Shown: one piece after another, positions 8,476 to 18,625 of the stretch | Numbering within the stretch: position 1 is the stretch's first letter | How the letters are laid out: each line of letters opens with the position of its first letter | DNA from: Muribaculaceae bacterium | GTDB lineage: Bacteria; Bacteroidota; Bacteroidia; Bacteroidales; Muribaculaceae | Assembly (NCBI GenBank): GCA_017940245.1 | Contig: JAGAYZ010000065.1 | Coordinates: forward strand, 1 to 64,000 | DNA length: 64,000 nucleotides | Direction of reading: 5' to 3' | Program-made: the position numbers and the translations under genes | Notes under the pieces: generated by a model | What the model was told of the DNA's origin: nothing | The model's input: the letters and a program-made list of their open reading frames with translations, nothing else | The model's database searches: none

Positions 8476-9399
8476 ATGACACGATTTGACCTTAATATAC
8501 TGGGATGTGGCTCAGCCACCAGCACACTTAGGCACTTGCCCTCGAGTCAGGTGGTGAATGTGCGCGACCACTTGTTCATGATAGACTGCGGCGAGGGCGC
8601 ACAACTGGAAATACGCCGAAGCCGCCTCAAGTTTTCACGACTTAACCACATTTTCATCAGCCATCTGCATGGCGACCACTTCTTTGGCTTGCCCGGATTG
8701 TTGTCCACGCTGGCACTGCTGGGAAAGACGGGCACTGTAACGGTACACACCTTTGCCGACGGGGCTCGATTGCTGGCCAGCTGGATGGACTACTTCTGCC
8801 GCGAACGTTCGTTCGACCTGCAACTGAACGAGATAGGCAACACGGCCGGTGTGATTTATGAAGACAGCAGTGTGACGGTGAGCACATTCCCGCTGCGTCA
8901 CCGCATTCCATGCGTGGGATTTCGCATCGACGAGAAGCCCAAGTTGCGACACATCGACCCCGAAGCCATCGCCCGCCATCAAGTGCCACGATATGCCATC
9001 AACGGTCTGCGGCATGGGCTGGACTACGTCACACCCGAGGGCATCGTCGTGCCCTGCGACCAGCTCACTACACCACCCGACCCCGCGCGCAGTTACGCCT
9101 ATTGCAGCGACACCACGCCCAGCGAGCGCGTCACCGCAGCCGTGCAGGGGGTTGACTGGCTCTATCACGAGGCCACCTATGGCGACGAATGTCAGCGACA
9201 GGCACGCCACCGCTATCACAGCACCGCCCGCGAAGCGGCCACCGTGGCACGCGAAGCCGGTGCCAAGAACCTGATTCTGGGACACTTTTCCAGCCGATAC
9301 CTCGACGAAACGGTGCTGCTCAACGAAGCCCGTGAGGTGTTTCCCAGCACCATTCTGGCTCGCGAACAACTCACCGTGGACCTAAACACCGACTTATAG
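8476..9399 (+). CDS. rnz: Ribonuclease Z
   Basis: A 307-residue metallo-beta-lactamase-fold tRNA 3'-end endonuclease. Zinc ligands are seen in HLHGDHFFG (about 60-68), with later ligands at SDTTPSE and GHFSSRY and the PxKxRH-region equivalent PLRHRIPCVGFR (about 138-149). Length fits the short form RNase Z. None of the four tRNA genes in this window appears to encode CCA, consistent with a need for tRNA 3' trimming by this enzyme. Likely co-expressed with the methylase that follows 68 bases later. Confidence 0.95.
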   Translation: MTRFDLNILGCGSATSTLRHLPSSQVVNVRDHLFMIDCGEGAQLEIRRSRLKFSRLNHIFISHLHGDHFFGLPGLLSTLALLGKTGTVTVHTFADGARLLASWMDYFCRERSFDLQLNEIGNTAGVIYEDSSVTVSTFPLRHRIPCVGFRIDEKPKLRHIDPEAIARHQVPRYAINGLRHGLDYVTPEGIVVPCDQLTTPPDPARSYAYCSDTTPSERVTAAVQGVDWLYHEATYGDECQRQARHRYHSTAREAATVAREAGAKNLILGHFSSRYLDETVLLNEAREVFPSTILAREQLTVDLNTDL

Positions 9400-9467
9400 C
9401 CTTAGCTCCTCGGCTCGACATTTACATCACTCAGAAACCAGCACTCATTCATCATTAACTCGCCTTT

Positions 9468-10271
9468 ATGCCCATCATTGAAATCACATCGCTCGACCAT
9501 CCCGGCGTGGAAGTATTCTCCACGCTCACCGAGGCTCAACTGCGCAACCGCCTTGAACCCGACAAGGGTATCTTCATTGCCGAGAGTCCAAAAGTAATCG
9601 GCGTGGCACTCGATGCCGGTTACCGACCGGTGTCACTGTTGTGCGAACGACGGCATATCGACGGCGATGCTGCCGACATTATTGCACGCTGTGGCGATAT
9701 TCCGATATTCACGGGCGACCGTCCACTGCTGGCTTCACTCACAGGCTACACGCTCACGCGGGGGGTGCTTTGCGCCATGCACCGCCCAGCGGCTCCTGCT
9801 GTTGCCGACGTGTGCCACAAAGCACAGCGCATCGTGGTCATCGACGGAGTGGTCGACACCACCAATGTGGGAGCCATCTTCCGCTCGGCGGCGGCACTGG
9901 GCATAGATGCGGTGTTGCTCACCCCCACGAGTTGCGACCCGCTCAACCGACGCGCCGTGAGGGTGTCGATGGGATCGGTGTTTCTTGTGCCTTGGACTTG
10001 GCTCGACAGTCCCATCACCACATTAAATGATATTGGATTCAAAACGGTAGCCATGGCACTGACCGACAATTCCGTTCCGCTAGACGATGCCACCTTGATG
10101 GCCGAACCACGGCTGGCCATTGTCATGGGGACAGAGGGCGACGGACTTTCCCACACCACAATAGCACAGGCCGATTATGTGGTGCGCATCCCCATGGCGC
10201 ATGGTGTGGACTCGCTCAATGTGGCCGCGGCATCGGCTGTCGCCTTCTGGCAACTCCGGGTCACCCAATAA
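9468..10271 (+). CDS. TrmH/SpoU-family RNA 2'-O-methyltransferase
   Basis: A 267-residue RNA methylase of the SPOUT class. The N-terminal part (about 1-100) matches the substrate-binding domain found before SpoU catalytic domains. The knot motifs are clear: DGVVDTTNVGAIFRSAAALG, GTEGDGLSH and IPMAHGVDSLNVAAASAV. It should methylate a ribose in rRNA or tRNA, but the exact target cannot be told. It follows rnz on the same strand and ends before a strong bidirectional hairpin. Confidence 0.93.
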   Translation: MPIIEITSLDHPGVEVFSTLTEAQLRNRLEPDKGIFIAESPKVIGVALDAGYRPVSLLCERRHIDGDAADIIARCGDIPIFTGDRPLLASLTGYTLTRGVLCAMHRPAAPAVADVCHKAQRIVVIDGVVDTTNVGAIFRSAAALGIDAVLLTPTSCDPLNRRAVRVSMGSVFLVPWTWLDSPITTLNDIGFKTVAMALTDNSVPLDDATLMAEPRLAIVMGTEGDGLSHTTIAQADYVVRIPMAHGVDSLNVAAASAVAFWQLRVTQ

Positions 10272-10296
10272 TTGGCACTCCTCCTATAATACAACT

Positions 10297-10324
10297 GAGA
10301 CAGTCTCCCGCAAGAGACTGTCTC
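10297..10324. terminator. Bidirectional terminator between two convergent genes
   Basis: A perfect 11-bp stem, GAGACAGTCTC (10297-10307) with GAGACTGTCTC (10314-10324), loop CCGCAA. It lies between the ends of the convergent TrmH-family gene and the penicillin-binding protein gene. Confidence 0.85.
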
Positions 10325-10350
10325 AATCATTATTATTTAGCGTTAACTCT

Positions 10351-12786
10351 TTAATCGAAGGCGCCTTCCATCACTTCTTCACCGGGACCTGTGTTGCCTC
10401 CACCACCGCCACTGCTGCGACGGCCCACATAGCCGCCCACGTGACCCAGCTCGTCGGCACAGGGATTGAAGTCTTTAGGAAACTTGAACTTAGTGCTCTG
10501 TGTGTAGGGCAACGACCCGTCGCGATAAATGCGTTGCAGGAACAGGCCCAGGATGGGCAAGGCTGCCTCGGCTCCCTGTCCCATGGCAGTGCTCACGAAA
10601 TGGATATACCGTTCTTCACCACCTACCCACACACCGGTCACCAGTTCGGGAGTAAATCCCATGAACCATCCATCGCTGTTGAAGTTGGTGGTTCCTGTCT
10701 TACCTCCCATTTCGGCGTTGATGCCATATTGCGAGCGCAGGCGCCGACCCGTACCGGCATCCACCACGCTCATGAGCATCGACAGCATTTTATAATAGGT
10801 GTCTTCACTCATGATTTCGGTCTGCTGGCCAGTGAACTCGGCCAGCACATTCCCTTTGTTATCGCAAATGCGAGTCACATACACCGGCTCCACGCGCATG
10901 CCACCGTTGGCAAACGCCGAGTAGGCCGCCACCATTTCGCGCAGGGTGATTTCGCTCACGCCCAAGCTCAAAGCCGGCACAGGCTCCAAATGACTGGTGA
11001 TGCCGAAACTGTGCATCCAGTGCGCCAGCTCGCTGGGCGGATACACTTCATAGCCCTGTTGCTCAATCCAGTTGGGCGACGTGCCTTTCATGAAACCAGC
11101 CGAGATGGAGTTGATAGAACTGGTCAAAGCCGACTTGAGCGACATGGTGCCACCCACGCCACGCGGATTCCACACCTCGCGATACCAGCGAATGTTGGGT
11201 GCTCCACCGGGGCGCACAGTGCACGGGGTGAGACCAAAGTCGTTCACCGCCTTGGAATATACAAACGGTTTTACTGTAGAACCAATCTGGCGGCGACCCG
11301 TAGACACCATGTCATACTTGAAGAAACGGAAATCGGGACCTCCCACGTAGGCCTTCACATATCCCGTGACAGGGTCCATCGACATCATGGCGCAGCGCAA
11401 AAACGACTTGGTATAGAGCAGCGAGTCGAGCGGACTCATGCGCGTTTCATAGTCACCGTCGTAACTGAACAGACGCATTTCCGTTGGGGTGCGGAAATTA
11501 CTCATGATTTCGGCCTCGCTTTTGCCGGCTTTCTTGAGCACACGGTAACGCTCGGTGCGCTTGATGGCATTGTTGATGAGTGCCTGCTTGCCGGCAGCCG
11601 AAATCTCCTGGCGGTTGTTGGTGTAGGGATTCTTGGTGCCGCCACGCTCGCGCAAGAATGCGGGCTGTAACGTCTTGGACATGTGCTGACGCACGGCCTG
11701 TTCGGCATATTGCTGCATCTTGGCATCGATGGTGGTGTAAATCTTCAAGCCGTCGGAATAGATGTCATAATCAGTACCGTCGGCCTTTTTGTTCTTATGA
11801 CACCAGCCGAAGAGCGGATTATTGACCCACGCTGCCGAGTCGTCGACATAGGCCTGCCGGTTCCACTTGGGATAGTTCTTCTCTTCGGGCTTCTTGGCCA
11901 TCATCACGCGGCGCAACTCCTCGCGGAAATAAGGGGCAAGGCCATCGTTGTGGTCTACCCGGTGATAATTGAGCACCAGCGGTAACTGCTGGGTGGCCTG
12001 ACACTCGGCCTGGCTCAGGAAACCGGCCTTGACCATCTGGTCGAGTACCACATTGCGGCGCTCGCGGGTGCGCTCGCTGTGGCGCAGCGGGTTGTAATAG
12101 GACGGATTCTTGCACATTCCCACCAGCGTAGCGGCTTCCTGCAGGTTGAGCCTCGACGGGTCTTTGCCAAAATAGACATAGGCTGCCGTCTTGATGCCCA
12201 CGGCATTGTTCAGGAAGTCGAACTGGTTGAAGTACATCTTGATGATTTCGTCCTTGGTATAGTAGCGCTCCAACTTGATGGCAATGACCCACTCGATGGG
12301 TTTCTGCAAGGCGCGCTCGAAGATGTTGCTCGACTCGGGCGAATAGAGTTGCTTGGCCAGCTGCTGGGTGATGGTACTGCCACCGCCGGCACTCTTCTGC
12401 CCCATGATGATGCGCTTGACCACGGCACGCCCCAGTGCCTTCACGTCGATACCCGAGTGACTGTAAAAGCGTGCATCCTCGGTGGCAATGAGCGCATTGC
12501 TCAGGTGCTTCGACAACTGGTCATAGTCTACATAGACACGGTTACCCTTACTGCGATAGTAACGGCCCATCTCTTCACCACCGGCGGCATAGATAGTAGA
12601 GGCAAACTTGTCGGTGGGGTTCTTGAGCTGGTCGATGGCCGGCATATAGCCTATCACTCCGTTATAGATGAGGATAAACAGCAACAGGATTGCCCCCATC
12701 ACACCGGCAAAGGTCCACCACATTCGTTTCACGATGCGGGAGTTGCGTTGCAACAGCGCCGCATGTTTATTTTTAGCGTTACTCAT
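10351..12786 (-). CDS. Class A penicillin-binding protein (PBP1A-like)
   Basis: An 811-residue bifunctional peptidoglycan synthase. After one membrane segment (about 22-45) comes the GT51 glycosyltransferase domain with ATEDARFYSHSGID and GGGSTITQQLAKQ. The transpeptidase domain holds the SxxK motif in GSTVKP, SxN in SSINS and the KTGTT box near the end. A Gly/Pro-rich tail (RRSSGGGGGNTGPGEE) closes the protein. It builds and crosslinks glycan strands at the inner membrane. Transcribed alone from a promoter shared in region with the divergent pyrB. Confidence 0.95.
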   Translation of the reverse strand: MSNAKNKHAALLQRNSRIVKRMWWTFAGVMGAILLLFILIYNGVIGYMPAIDQLKNPTDKFASTIYAAGGEEMGRYYRSKGNRVYVDYDQLSKHLSNALIATEDARFYSHSGIDVKALGRAVVKRIIMGQKSAGGGSTITQQLAKQLYSPESSNIFERALQKPIEWVIAIKLERYYTKDEIIKMYFNQFDFLNNAVGIKTAAYVYFGKDPSRLNLQEAATLVGMCKNPSYYNPLRHSERTRERRNVVLDQMVKAGFLSQAECQATQQLPLVLNYHRVDHNDGLAPYFREELRRVMMAKKPEEKNYPKWNRQAYVDDSAAWVNNPLFGWCHKNKKADGTDYDIYSDGLKIYTTIDAKMQQYAEQAVRQHMSKTLQPAFLRERGGTKNPYTNNRQEISAAGKQALINNAIKRTERYRVLKKAGKSEAEIMSNFRTPTEMRLFSYDGDYETRMSPLDSLLYTKSFLRCAMMSMDPVTGYVKAYVGGPDFRFFKYDMVSTGRRQIGSTVKPFVYSKAVNDFGLTPCTVRPGGAPNIRWYREVWNPRGVGGTMSLKSALTSSINSISAGFMKGTSPNWIEQQGYEVYPPSELAHWMHSFGITSHLEPVPALSLGVSEITLREMVAAYSAFANGGMRVEPVYVTRICDNKGNVLAEFTGQQTEIMSEDTYYKMLSMLMSVVDAGTGRRLRSQYGINAEMGGKTGTTNFNSDGWFMGFTPELVTGVWVGGEERYIHFVSTAMGQGAEAALPILGLFLQRIYRDGSLPYTQSTKFKFPKDFNPCADELGHVGGYVGRRSSGGGGGNTGPGEEVMEGAFD

Positions 12787-12833
12787 AGTGCTCTCAGCAT
12801 TTTCGTTGTCTTCTCACACACGGGAAGAAAGTG

Positions 12834-12841
12834 CAAATTTA
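12834..12841 (-). promoter_or_regulatory. -7 element of the PBP1A gene
   Basis: Minus-strand TAAATTTG (TAnnTTTG) lies 48 bases before the start codon at 12786. Confidence 0.5.
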
Positions 12842-12936
12842 CTACTTTATGCGCAATATAGCACAATGAAAAAGCAAATATTTTTCGACCGACTTTTTTT
12901 TTACTTTCTCATGCAATTTAATTGACGCAATATGCT

Positions 12937-12944
12937 TAACTTTG
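12937..12944 (+). promoter_or_regulatory. -7 element of pyrBI
   Basis: TAACTTTG followed by about 70 bases of leader before the pyrB ATG at 13023. The leader (gcataaccgggctagcgacatg) has no clear terminator-type hairpin, so attenuation as in enterics is not supported. Confidence 0.5.
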
Positions 12945-13022
12945 CTTGCAATTAAGCATAACCGGGCTAGCGACATGTCGTCGGTAAGGCGGGGACTGCA
13001 CGTAAATCTCAAGTTAATCAAA

Positions 13023-13940
13023 ATGAACACAAGGAGTTTAGTTTCGATTTCTGACCTTAGCAAGCAGGAAATCACCCATCTGCTGGACGTGGCCAGCAAG
13101 TTTGATCACAATCCCAATCAGCGCCTGCTCGAAGGCCGGGTGGTGGCAACACTGTTTTTTGAGCCGTCCACTCGCACTCGATTGAGTTTTGAAACCGCTG
13201 CCAACCGACTGGGTGCGCGTGTCATTGGTTTCAGTGACGCCAGCACCAGCAGCCAAGCCAAGGGTGAGACCCTCAAAGACACCATCATGATGGTGAGCAA
13301 CTATGCCGATCTTATCGTGATGCGCCACCCGCTGGAGGGTGCAGCACGCTATGCCAGCGAAATCTCGCCCGTGCCCATTATCAACGCCGGCGACGGAGCC
13401 AACCAGCATCCCACCCAGACCATGCTGGACCTTTACACCATCCGCCAGACGCAAGGCACACTTGAGAACCTGAACATCACCATGGTGGGCGACCTCAAGT
13501 ATGGCCGCACCGTGCACTCGCTGCTCGAGGCCATGCAATTCTTCAACCCCACCTTTAATTTCGTGGCTTGCAAGGAACTGCAGATGCCAGAGCAGTACAA
13601 GCAGTTTTGCCGCGAACGTGGCCTGGCCTATCACGAGACCACCGATTTCGGTCCCGACATCATCAACCAGACCGACATTCTGTACATGACCCGCGTGCAG
13701 CGTGAGCGCTTTAGCGACCTGATGGAATATGAGCGCGTGAAAAACGTCTACACCCTCACGGCCAGCATGCTGCAGGGTGCCAAGCCCACGATGCGCGTGC
13801 TGCATCCGCTGCCACGCGTGACCGAGATTGCTCAAGACGTGGACGACACGCCATGGGCCTACTACTTCGAGCAGGCACGCAACGGACTCTATGCCCGTCA
13901 AGCTCTCATCTGCCGCGCTCTCGACATTCAGGTTCCTTAA
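13023..13940 (+). CDS. pyrB: Aspartate carbamoyltransferase catalytic subunit
   Basis: A 305-residue enzyme joining carbamoyl phosphate to aspartate in pyrimidine synthesis. The carbamoyl-phosphate site [12 protein letters not shown] is at about residues 50-61; MRHPLEG and HPLPRV are also in place. I chose the ATG at 13023 ([13 protein letters not shown]) over an upstream in-frame ATG at 12942 because the latter lies inside the promoter and adds 27 unconserved residues. It forms the holoenzyme with PyrI, encoded 30 bases downstream. Confidence 0.97.
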   Translation: MNTRSLVSISDLSKQEITHLLDVASKFDHNPNQRLLEGRVVATLFFEPSTRTRLSFETAANRLGARVIGFSDASTSSQAKGETLKDTIMMVSNYADLIVMRHPLEGAARYASEISPVPIINAGDGANQHPTQTMLDLYTIRQTQGTLENLNITMVGDLKYGRTVHSLLEAMQFFNPTFNFVACKELQMPEQYKQFCRERGLAYHETTDFGPDIINQTDILYMTRVQRERFSDLMEYERVKNVYTLTASMLQGAKPTMRVLHPLPRVTEIAQDVDDTPWAYYFEQARNGLYARQALICRALDIQVP

Positions 13941-13970
13941 TTTTACTCACTCTAAATTCCTATCTTCACA

Positions 13971-14426
13971 ATGAAAAAGAAAGAACTCGCAGTGGCCGCA
14001 CTGGAAAACGGCACTGTCATCGACCATATCCCGTCTTCGTCACTTTTCAAGGTGGTCAACCTGCTACAACTGGAAAAACTCACCGGCAGCGTAACCATAG
14101 GCAATAACCTCGACAGCAACCGCCTGGGGAAGAAAGGCATCATCAAGATTGCCGACGTTGAGTTTCCCGAGGATGTCATCAACCGCATCGCCGTCATCGC
14201 ACCACATGCCGTGATCAACATCATCCACGACTATGAGGTGGTCAAGAAGCATGAGGTGCAACTGCCCGATGAGCTGAACAACATCGTGCGTTGCAACAAC
14301 CCCAAGTGCATCAGCAACAACGAGCCCATGCCCACACGCTTCCATGTGGAAAACCGCGACCCCATCGTGCTGCGCTGCCACCACTGCGAGCGCACTGTGG
14401 CACAGAGCGAAATCCAGCTCAAATAA
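13971..14426 (+). CDS. pyrI: Aspartate carbamoyltransferase regulatory subunit
   Basis: A 151-residue nucleotide-binding subunit that gives ATCase allosteric control. The N-terminal allosteric domain is followed by a four-cysteine zinc site, CNNPKC and CHHC (about 108-139), which docks to PyrB. Directly follows pyrB, so the two are co-translated from one message. Confidence 0.97.
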   Translation: MKKKELAVAALENGTVIDHIPSSSLFKVVNLLQLEKLTGSVTIGNNLDSNRLGKKGIIKIADVEFPEDVINRIAVIAPHAVINIIHDYEVVKKHEVQLPDELNNIVRCNNPKCISNNEPMPTRFHVENRDPIVLRCHHCERTVAQSEIQLK

Positions 14427-14437
14427 CAGAGCACAGC

Positions 14438-15007
14438 ATGAAGCAGAATTGGCGACCGGGCACCATGATTTACCCACTGCCTGCCGTGCTGGTGAGTTGT
14501 GGTGCAACGCCCGAAGAATATAATCTTTTCACAGCCGCATGGACGGGCACTCTTTGCAGTGACCCGGCCATGTGCTATGTGTCGATACGACCCGAGCGCC
14601 ACAGCCACGACATCGTGGAGCGCAACATGGCCTTCACGCTCAACCTCACCACACGCCCCATGGCACGCGCCACCGACTGGTGTGGCGTTCGCAGCGGGCG
14701 CGACTTCGACAAGTGGCACGAGTGTGGACTCACGCCCGTGAAAGGTGTTACCGTACCCGCACCCTACATCGACGAGGCGCCGGTGAGCATCGAGTGCCAG
14801 GTGCGCGACATCGTGAGCCTGGGCACACACGACATGTTCATCGCCCAGGTGATGAACGTCATTGCCGACGACCGATTCATCGACCCCGGCACCGGAGCCC
14901 TCGACCTAAAGCGCGCCGACCTCATCACCTATTGCCACGGCCACTACTACAGTCTGGGGCAGGAATTGGGGCACTTCGGCTGGAGCGTGCGCAAAAAGAA
15001 AGAATAG
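14438..15007 (+). CDS. Flavin reductase family protein
   Basis: A 189-residue FMN-binding split-barrel protein of the flavin reductase (DIM6/NTAB) family: it opens with WRPGTMIYPLPAVLVSCG and continues with TAAWTGTLCSDPAMCYVSIRP, as in archaeal and Bacteroidetes members. The likely activity is NAD(P)H-dependent reduction of flavin or a flavin-linked electron transfer; the partner is unknown. The ATG at 14438 begins 12 bases after the pyrI stop, so it may be co-transcribed with pyrBI, although a pyrimidine role is not implied. An in-frame upstream extension overlaps pyrI and was discarded. Confidence 0.88.
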   Translation: MKQNWRPGTMIYPLPAVLVSCGATPEEYNLFTAAWTGTLCSDPAMCYVSIRPERHSHDIVERNMAFTLNLTTRPMARATDWCGVRSGRDFDKWHECGLTPVKGVTVPAPYIDEAPVSIECQVRDIVSLGTHDMFIAQVMNVIADDRFIDPGTGALDLKRADLITYCHGHYYSLGQELGHFGWSVRKKKE

Positions 15008-15046
15008 ACTGTGAACTTGCAGCCCCACTTGTAGCTTAGCTTGTAG

Positions 15047-15081
15047 CTAATTCATAATTCTTAATTCATCATTCAGAATTA
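15047..15081. repeat. Copy of dispersed AT-rich intergenic repeat
   Basis: ttcataattcttaattcatcattcagaatt-type sequence between the flavin reductase gene and thyA. Similar strings occur near 2413, 37185, 39520, 40031, 42855 and 45873-45975. Confidence 0.5.
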
Positions 15082-15101
15082 AAATCGTAGCTAAAACAAT
15101 C

Positions 15102-15896
15102 ATGAAGCAATATTTAGACCTACTCCGCCACGTCATGGACCACGGCACGGTCAAGACCGACCGCACCGGCACCGGCACCAAGAGCATCTTTGGCTACCAA
15201 CTGCGATGCGACTTGGCCGACGGTTTTCCCCTGCTCACCACCAAAAAGGTGCATCTCAAGAGCATCATCTACGAACTGCTATGGTTCCTGCAGGGCGACA
15301 CCAATGTGCACTACCTGCAAGAGCATGGAGTGCGCATCTGGAACGAATGGGCCGATGAAAACGGCGACCTGGGACCGGTCTACGGGCACCAGTGGCGCTC
15401 GTGGCCCGATTACCACGGCGGCACCATCGACCAAATGGCGCAAGTTGTGGACATGATTCGCCGCACGCCCGACAGCCGACGCCTCATCGTCAGCGCCTGG
15501 AACGTGGCCGACGTGCCCACCATGAAGCTGCCGCCCTGCCACACATTGTTCCAGTTCTATGTGGCCGACGGACGTCTTAGTTTGCAACTCTACCAACGCA
15601 GTGCCGACCTGTTTCTGGGCGTGCCGTTCAACATAGCCAGCTATGCCCTGCTGCTCATGATGGTAGCCCACGTCACCGGCCTGCAACCGGGCGAGTTTGT
15701 GCACAGCTTTGGTGATGCACACATCTATCTGAACCACTTCGACCAGGTGCGCGAGCAACTGGGCCGCACGCCGCGCCCGTTGCCACGCATGGTACTCAAC
15801 CCCGAAGTGAAGAGCATTTTCGACTATCAATATGAAGATTTCACGCTGGAAGGCTACGACCCCTATCCGGCCATCAAAGGCGTAGTTTCGGTATGA
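15102..15896 (+). CDS. thyA: Thymidylate synthase
   Basis: A 264-residue enzyme that methylates dUMP with methylene-tetrahydrofolate. The catalytic Cys is in [12 protein letters not shown] (about 144-155); the N-terminal [12 protein letters not shown] loop and [21 protein letters not shown] are conserved. Its last bases overlap the folA start (ATGA), so the enzyme that makes dihydrofolate and the one that recycles it are translationally coupled. Confidence 0.98.
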   Translation: MKQYLDLLRHVMDHGTVKTDRTGTGTKSIFGYQLRCDLADGFPLLTTKKVHLKSIIYELLWFLQGDTNVHYLQEHGVRIWNEWADENGDLGPVYGHQWRSWPDYHGGTIDQMAQVVDMIRRTPDSRRLIVSAWNVADVPTMKLPPCHTLFQFYVADGRLSLQLYQRSADLFLGVPFNIASYALLLMMVAHVTGLQPGEFVHSFGDAHIYLNHFDQVREQLGRTPRPLPRMVLNPEVKSIFDYQYEDFTLEGYDPYPAIKGVVSV

Positions 15897-16432
15897 TGGA
15901 GAAACAAGATATTAAATGCGATGAGCAACACGGCCGCTACCTGGCCGCAATCGTGGTGGTGGCACAGGACGGAGCCATCGGCCGCCGCGGCGACCTGCTG
16001 TGCCACCTTCCTGCCGACCTCAAGCACTTCAAGCAGATTACTATGGGGCACAGCATCGTGATGGGACGGCGCACCTTCGACTCGTTCCCCAAGGGGGCAT
16101 TGCCCGGCCGGCAGAACATCGTCGTCACTCGCAACCCACACTTCTCGGCTCCCGATGTCACCGTGGTTCATTCGGTTGACGAGGCTCTGCGTGCCGCCTC
16201 CATGCCCGGCGACGTGTTCATCATAGGCGGAGCGCAGATTTATGCCGCCACCTTCCAGAGTGTCACCACCCTGCACCTCACAAGGCTGCACGCCAGCTTC
16301 TCCGATGCCGATGCCTTTTTCCCCACTATCGACCCCGATGAGTGGCAGATGATTGACGAGGAACACCACCCGGCCGACGACCGCAACCCCTATCCCTACA
16401 CCTTCGTCACACTGCGCCGCAAGTGCCAATAG
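15893..16432 (+). CDS. folA: Dihydrofolate reductase
   Basis: A 179-residue NADPH-dependent reductase that regenerates tetrahydrofolate. It shows the substrate-site segment [13 protein letters not shown] with the catalytic acid, the [11 protein letters not shown] cofactor motif and [13 protein letters not shown]. The N-terminus is about 15 residues longer than usual ([16 protein letters not shown]); a second ATG at 15896 is equally possible. The 4-base overlap with thyA supports a shared message. Confidence 0.96.
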   Translation: MMEKQDIKCDEQHGRYLAAIVVVAQDGAIGRRGDLLCHLPADLKHFKQITMGHSIVMGRRTFDSFPKGALPGRQNIVVTRNPHFSAPDVTVVHSVDEALRAASMPGDVFIIGGAQIYAATFQSVTTLHLTRLHASFSDADAFFPTIDPDEWQMIDEEHHPADDRNPYPYTFVTLRRKCQ

Positions 16433-16529
16433 GATTTTTTTAATCATTTATGTATCAGCCTGTGCCAACATCACTTGTGGAAAAATTTGTGGTGCCTGGC
16501 CAACGATGGAGGTGATTTCGCTGACTAAA

Positions 16530-16561
16530 TTTGCAGTAACGCAAAAAATACATTAAATTTG
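16530..16561 (+). promoter_or_regulatory. Full Bacteroidetes-type promoter of the first DUF4353-like gene
   Basis: TTTG (16530-16533), 20-bp spacer, TAAATTTG (16554-16561), then 27 bases to the ATG at 16589. A second TAAATTTG at 16526-16533 overlaps the -33 element and may act as an upstream alternative. Confidence 0.65.
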
Positions 16562-16588
16562 CCAGCGAGAATTTTAAAGACTCTAGTA

Positions 16589-18094
16589 ATGAAAAGATTA
16601 TTGCTCATTTTAGCACTCGGTTTAGCCACCTGCACTGCTTGGGCACAACAGACCCTCTGGGTAGCAACCGGGGAGATAAAATATGCGTTCGACGCGCAGC
16701 AATTGGGACAGATGCCTTTCAGCAACGGGGGCACCACCCTCACCCTGCAAGGCAAGGCGTTCAATGTAAGCGACATCGACAGTATCTACGTTACTAGCGA
16801 CATTATCGACAGTAACACCATCACGGTGAACTATGACGGCGACCACGCCAGCGCAATCATTGCCGGCAACATCGCAACTCTAGTCACCCCCACACTCGAT
16901 GGTGCGCACGTCACCATGGCGCAAGACACCACCATGCAGCAGGAAATATTCTACACGCTGAGCGGCACCAGCACCAACGGCTCGTTCTCGCAGAGCGGCA
17001 ACTATAAAGCCACGCTTATCCTCAACGGGCTCACGCTCACCAGCACCCGTGGCGCCGCCATCACCATCGACGACGGCAAGCGCATCGAGATTCAAGTGGC
17101 CGACGGCACCACCAACACACTGACCGACTGCGCCAAGGGCAAACAAAGCGCTTGTTTCGTGGTCGAGGGGCACAGCGAGTTCAAGGGCGGCGGCAACCTC
17201 GTGCTCACCGGCAACACCAAGCACGGGTTCAAGAGCGACGAGTACATGGAACTCAAGAAGAGTTTCACCGGCACCATCACCGTGAAGAATGCCGTGGGCG
17301 ATGGCGTGAGCGTGAACCAGTATCTGGAAGTGAAAAGCGGCAGCATCATCGTGGAGCAGTGCACCGGCGACGGTATCCAGATCGACTGCAAGAAAGACTC
17401 CACCAAGACCAATAACGGCCAGTTTATCATGAGCAACGGATACATCAGCGTCAACGCCATCGAAGACGGAGCAAAAGGCATCAAGGTTGAGCAAGACATC
17501 ACCATCGACGGTGGACAAATCCTGGTCACGTCCGACGATAACGCCCTGCACTCAAAGACACGGATCAACATCAACGGTGGACAAATCTACGCCTACTCGG
17601 TTGCAGCTCATGGCGTGAACGCCGGCGGTGACACGCTGGCCATCAGCGGCGGCACTATCGTGGCTTATGCGGCCTCGACCGTGGGGTATGGCCTGCGCGG
17701 AACCACACACCTATTTATAAAGGGTGGAAATATTGCTGCCGTGGGCGCACTCATGAGCACCCCCAAGACCTCGACCGACACGGTGCCCACACAGCCCGCG
17801 CTCACCTACACGGCCACAATGCCAAAAACCAACTTTGCGCTCTGCGATGCCAGCGGCAACAGCATCATGGCCTTCACTCAGGCACGTGCCTACTCGTCGA
17901 GCAAGAAGCACACGTTGCTGCTGTCCAGCCCGTCCATCACTCAGGGCACCGGCTATACGCTCTACAGCGGCTCTACACTCGACACCAGCAAGGACAACTG
18001 GAATGGCCTATACACCAGCGGCGACGCTGTAACCACTCCCGGCACAGCCCTTGCCACAGGCACCGCGGCACTACCCTATTCAGCTCTACAATAA
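16589..18094 (+). CDS. Secreted carbohydrate-binding-domain protein (DUF4353-like beta-helix)
   Basis: A 501-residue exported protein. A signal peptide (LLLILALGLATCTAWAQQ) is followed by a short beta region and then a repetitive part (about 85-400) in which short strands recur around motifs such as TLTDCAKGKQSACF, GNTKHGFKSDEYMELKKS, EDGAKGIKVEQDITIDGG and SDDNALHSKTRINING. This is the pattern of the carbohydrate-binding DUF4353 family, probably a right-handed beta-helix. A second member of the family is encoded at 21074-22288. The start at 16589 gives the complete signal peptide. Ligand unknown. Confidence 0.82.
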   Translation: MKRLLLILALGLATCTAWAQQTLWVATGEIKYAFDAQQLGQMPFSNGGTTLTLQGKAFNVSDIDSIYVTSDIIDSNTITVNYDGDHASAIIAGNIATLVTPTLDGAHVTMAQDTTMQQEIFYTLSGTSTNGSFSQSGNYKATLILNGLTLTSTRGAAITIDDGKRIEIQVADGTTNTLTDCAKGKQSACFVVEGHSEFKGGGNLVLTGNTKHGFKSDEYMELKKSFTGTITVKNAVGDGVSVNQYLEVKSGSIIVEQCTGDGIQIDCKKDSTKTNNGQFIMSNGYISVNAIEDGAKGIKVEQDITIDGGQILVTSDDNALHSKTRININGGQIYAYSVAAHGVNAGGDTLAISGGTIVAYAASTVGYGLRGTTHLFIKGGNIAAVGALMSTPKTSTDTVPTQPALTYTATMPKTNFALCDASGNSIMAFTQARAYSSSKKHTLLLSSPSITQGTGYTLYSGSTLDTSKDNWNGLYTSGDAVTTPGTALATGTAALPYSALQ

Positions 18095-18119
18095 TTCACT
18101 CGCTAATCACTCAACAACA

Positions 18120-18548
18120 ATGAAAAAATATATATTTCTTCTGATGGTCGCGTTTGCAATGCTCGGCGCAAAAGCACAGACCTACTCCTATCTTAATTTT
18201 GTCAATACCAGTGAGGCCATCACACAGGTAGAAACTTCAGGGCTGAAAATCACATTCAGCGACGGCAACGCCGTGGTCACTGTAGGTGATCAGGTCACTA
18301 CGCTTGCCTTGAACGAAATCGACTACATGGAGTTTACCAACGACAAGGATCACGGAGCAGGCTCAGGCATCGTGGGTGACGTGGATGGCGACGAAAAAGT
18401 GGATGTGGCCGATGTGAACGCCATTATCAACATCATCCTCAAGACCAAAGCGCAGACCGACTATCCCGGACAGGCCGACGTGGACGGCGACGGCAAGGTG
18501 GACGTAGCCGACGTGAACGCCGTGATTAATATCATCCTAAAAGTATAA
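18120..18548 (+). CDS. Small secreted protein with C-terminal dockerin-like repeat
   Basis: A 142-residue exported protein: signal peptide (MKKYIFLLMVAFAMLGAKAQ), a 60-residue beta region resembling the short domain at the start of the preceding protein (LNEIDYMEF), a Gly linker, and a dockerin-type pair of calcium loops (GDVDGDEKVDVADVNAIINIIL and DVDGDGKVDVADVNAVINIIL as consecutive pieces). It begins 25 bases after the preceding gene, so the two are one operon closed by the terminator at 18626. Function unknown; a calcium-stabilised attachment module is likely. Confidence 0.85.
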   Translation: MKKYIFLLMVAFAMLGAKAQTYSYLNFVNTSEAITQVETSGLKITFSDGNAVVTVGDQVTTLALNEIDYMEFTNDKDHGAGSGIVGDVDGDEKVDVADVNAIINIILKTKAQTDYPGQADVDGDGKVDVADVNAVINIILKV

Positions 18549-18625
18549 ACGAGGGGATGGAGGCAAATAAACCAAATGCCTCATATCAACCAACCCCTTT
18601 GCCTCGTAACATCCCCTCTTCCGAC

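Noticed and set aside
12937..13022. pyrB leader considered as an attenuator
   Set aside because: No terminator-type hairpin with a T-run and no leader peptide with a regulatory codon run was found.
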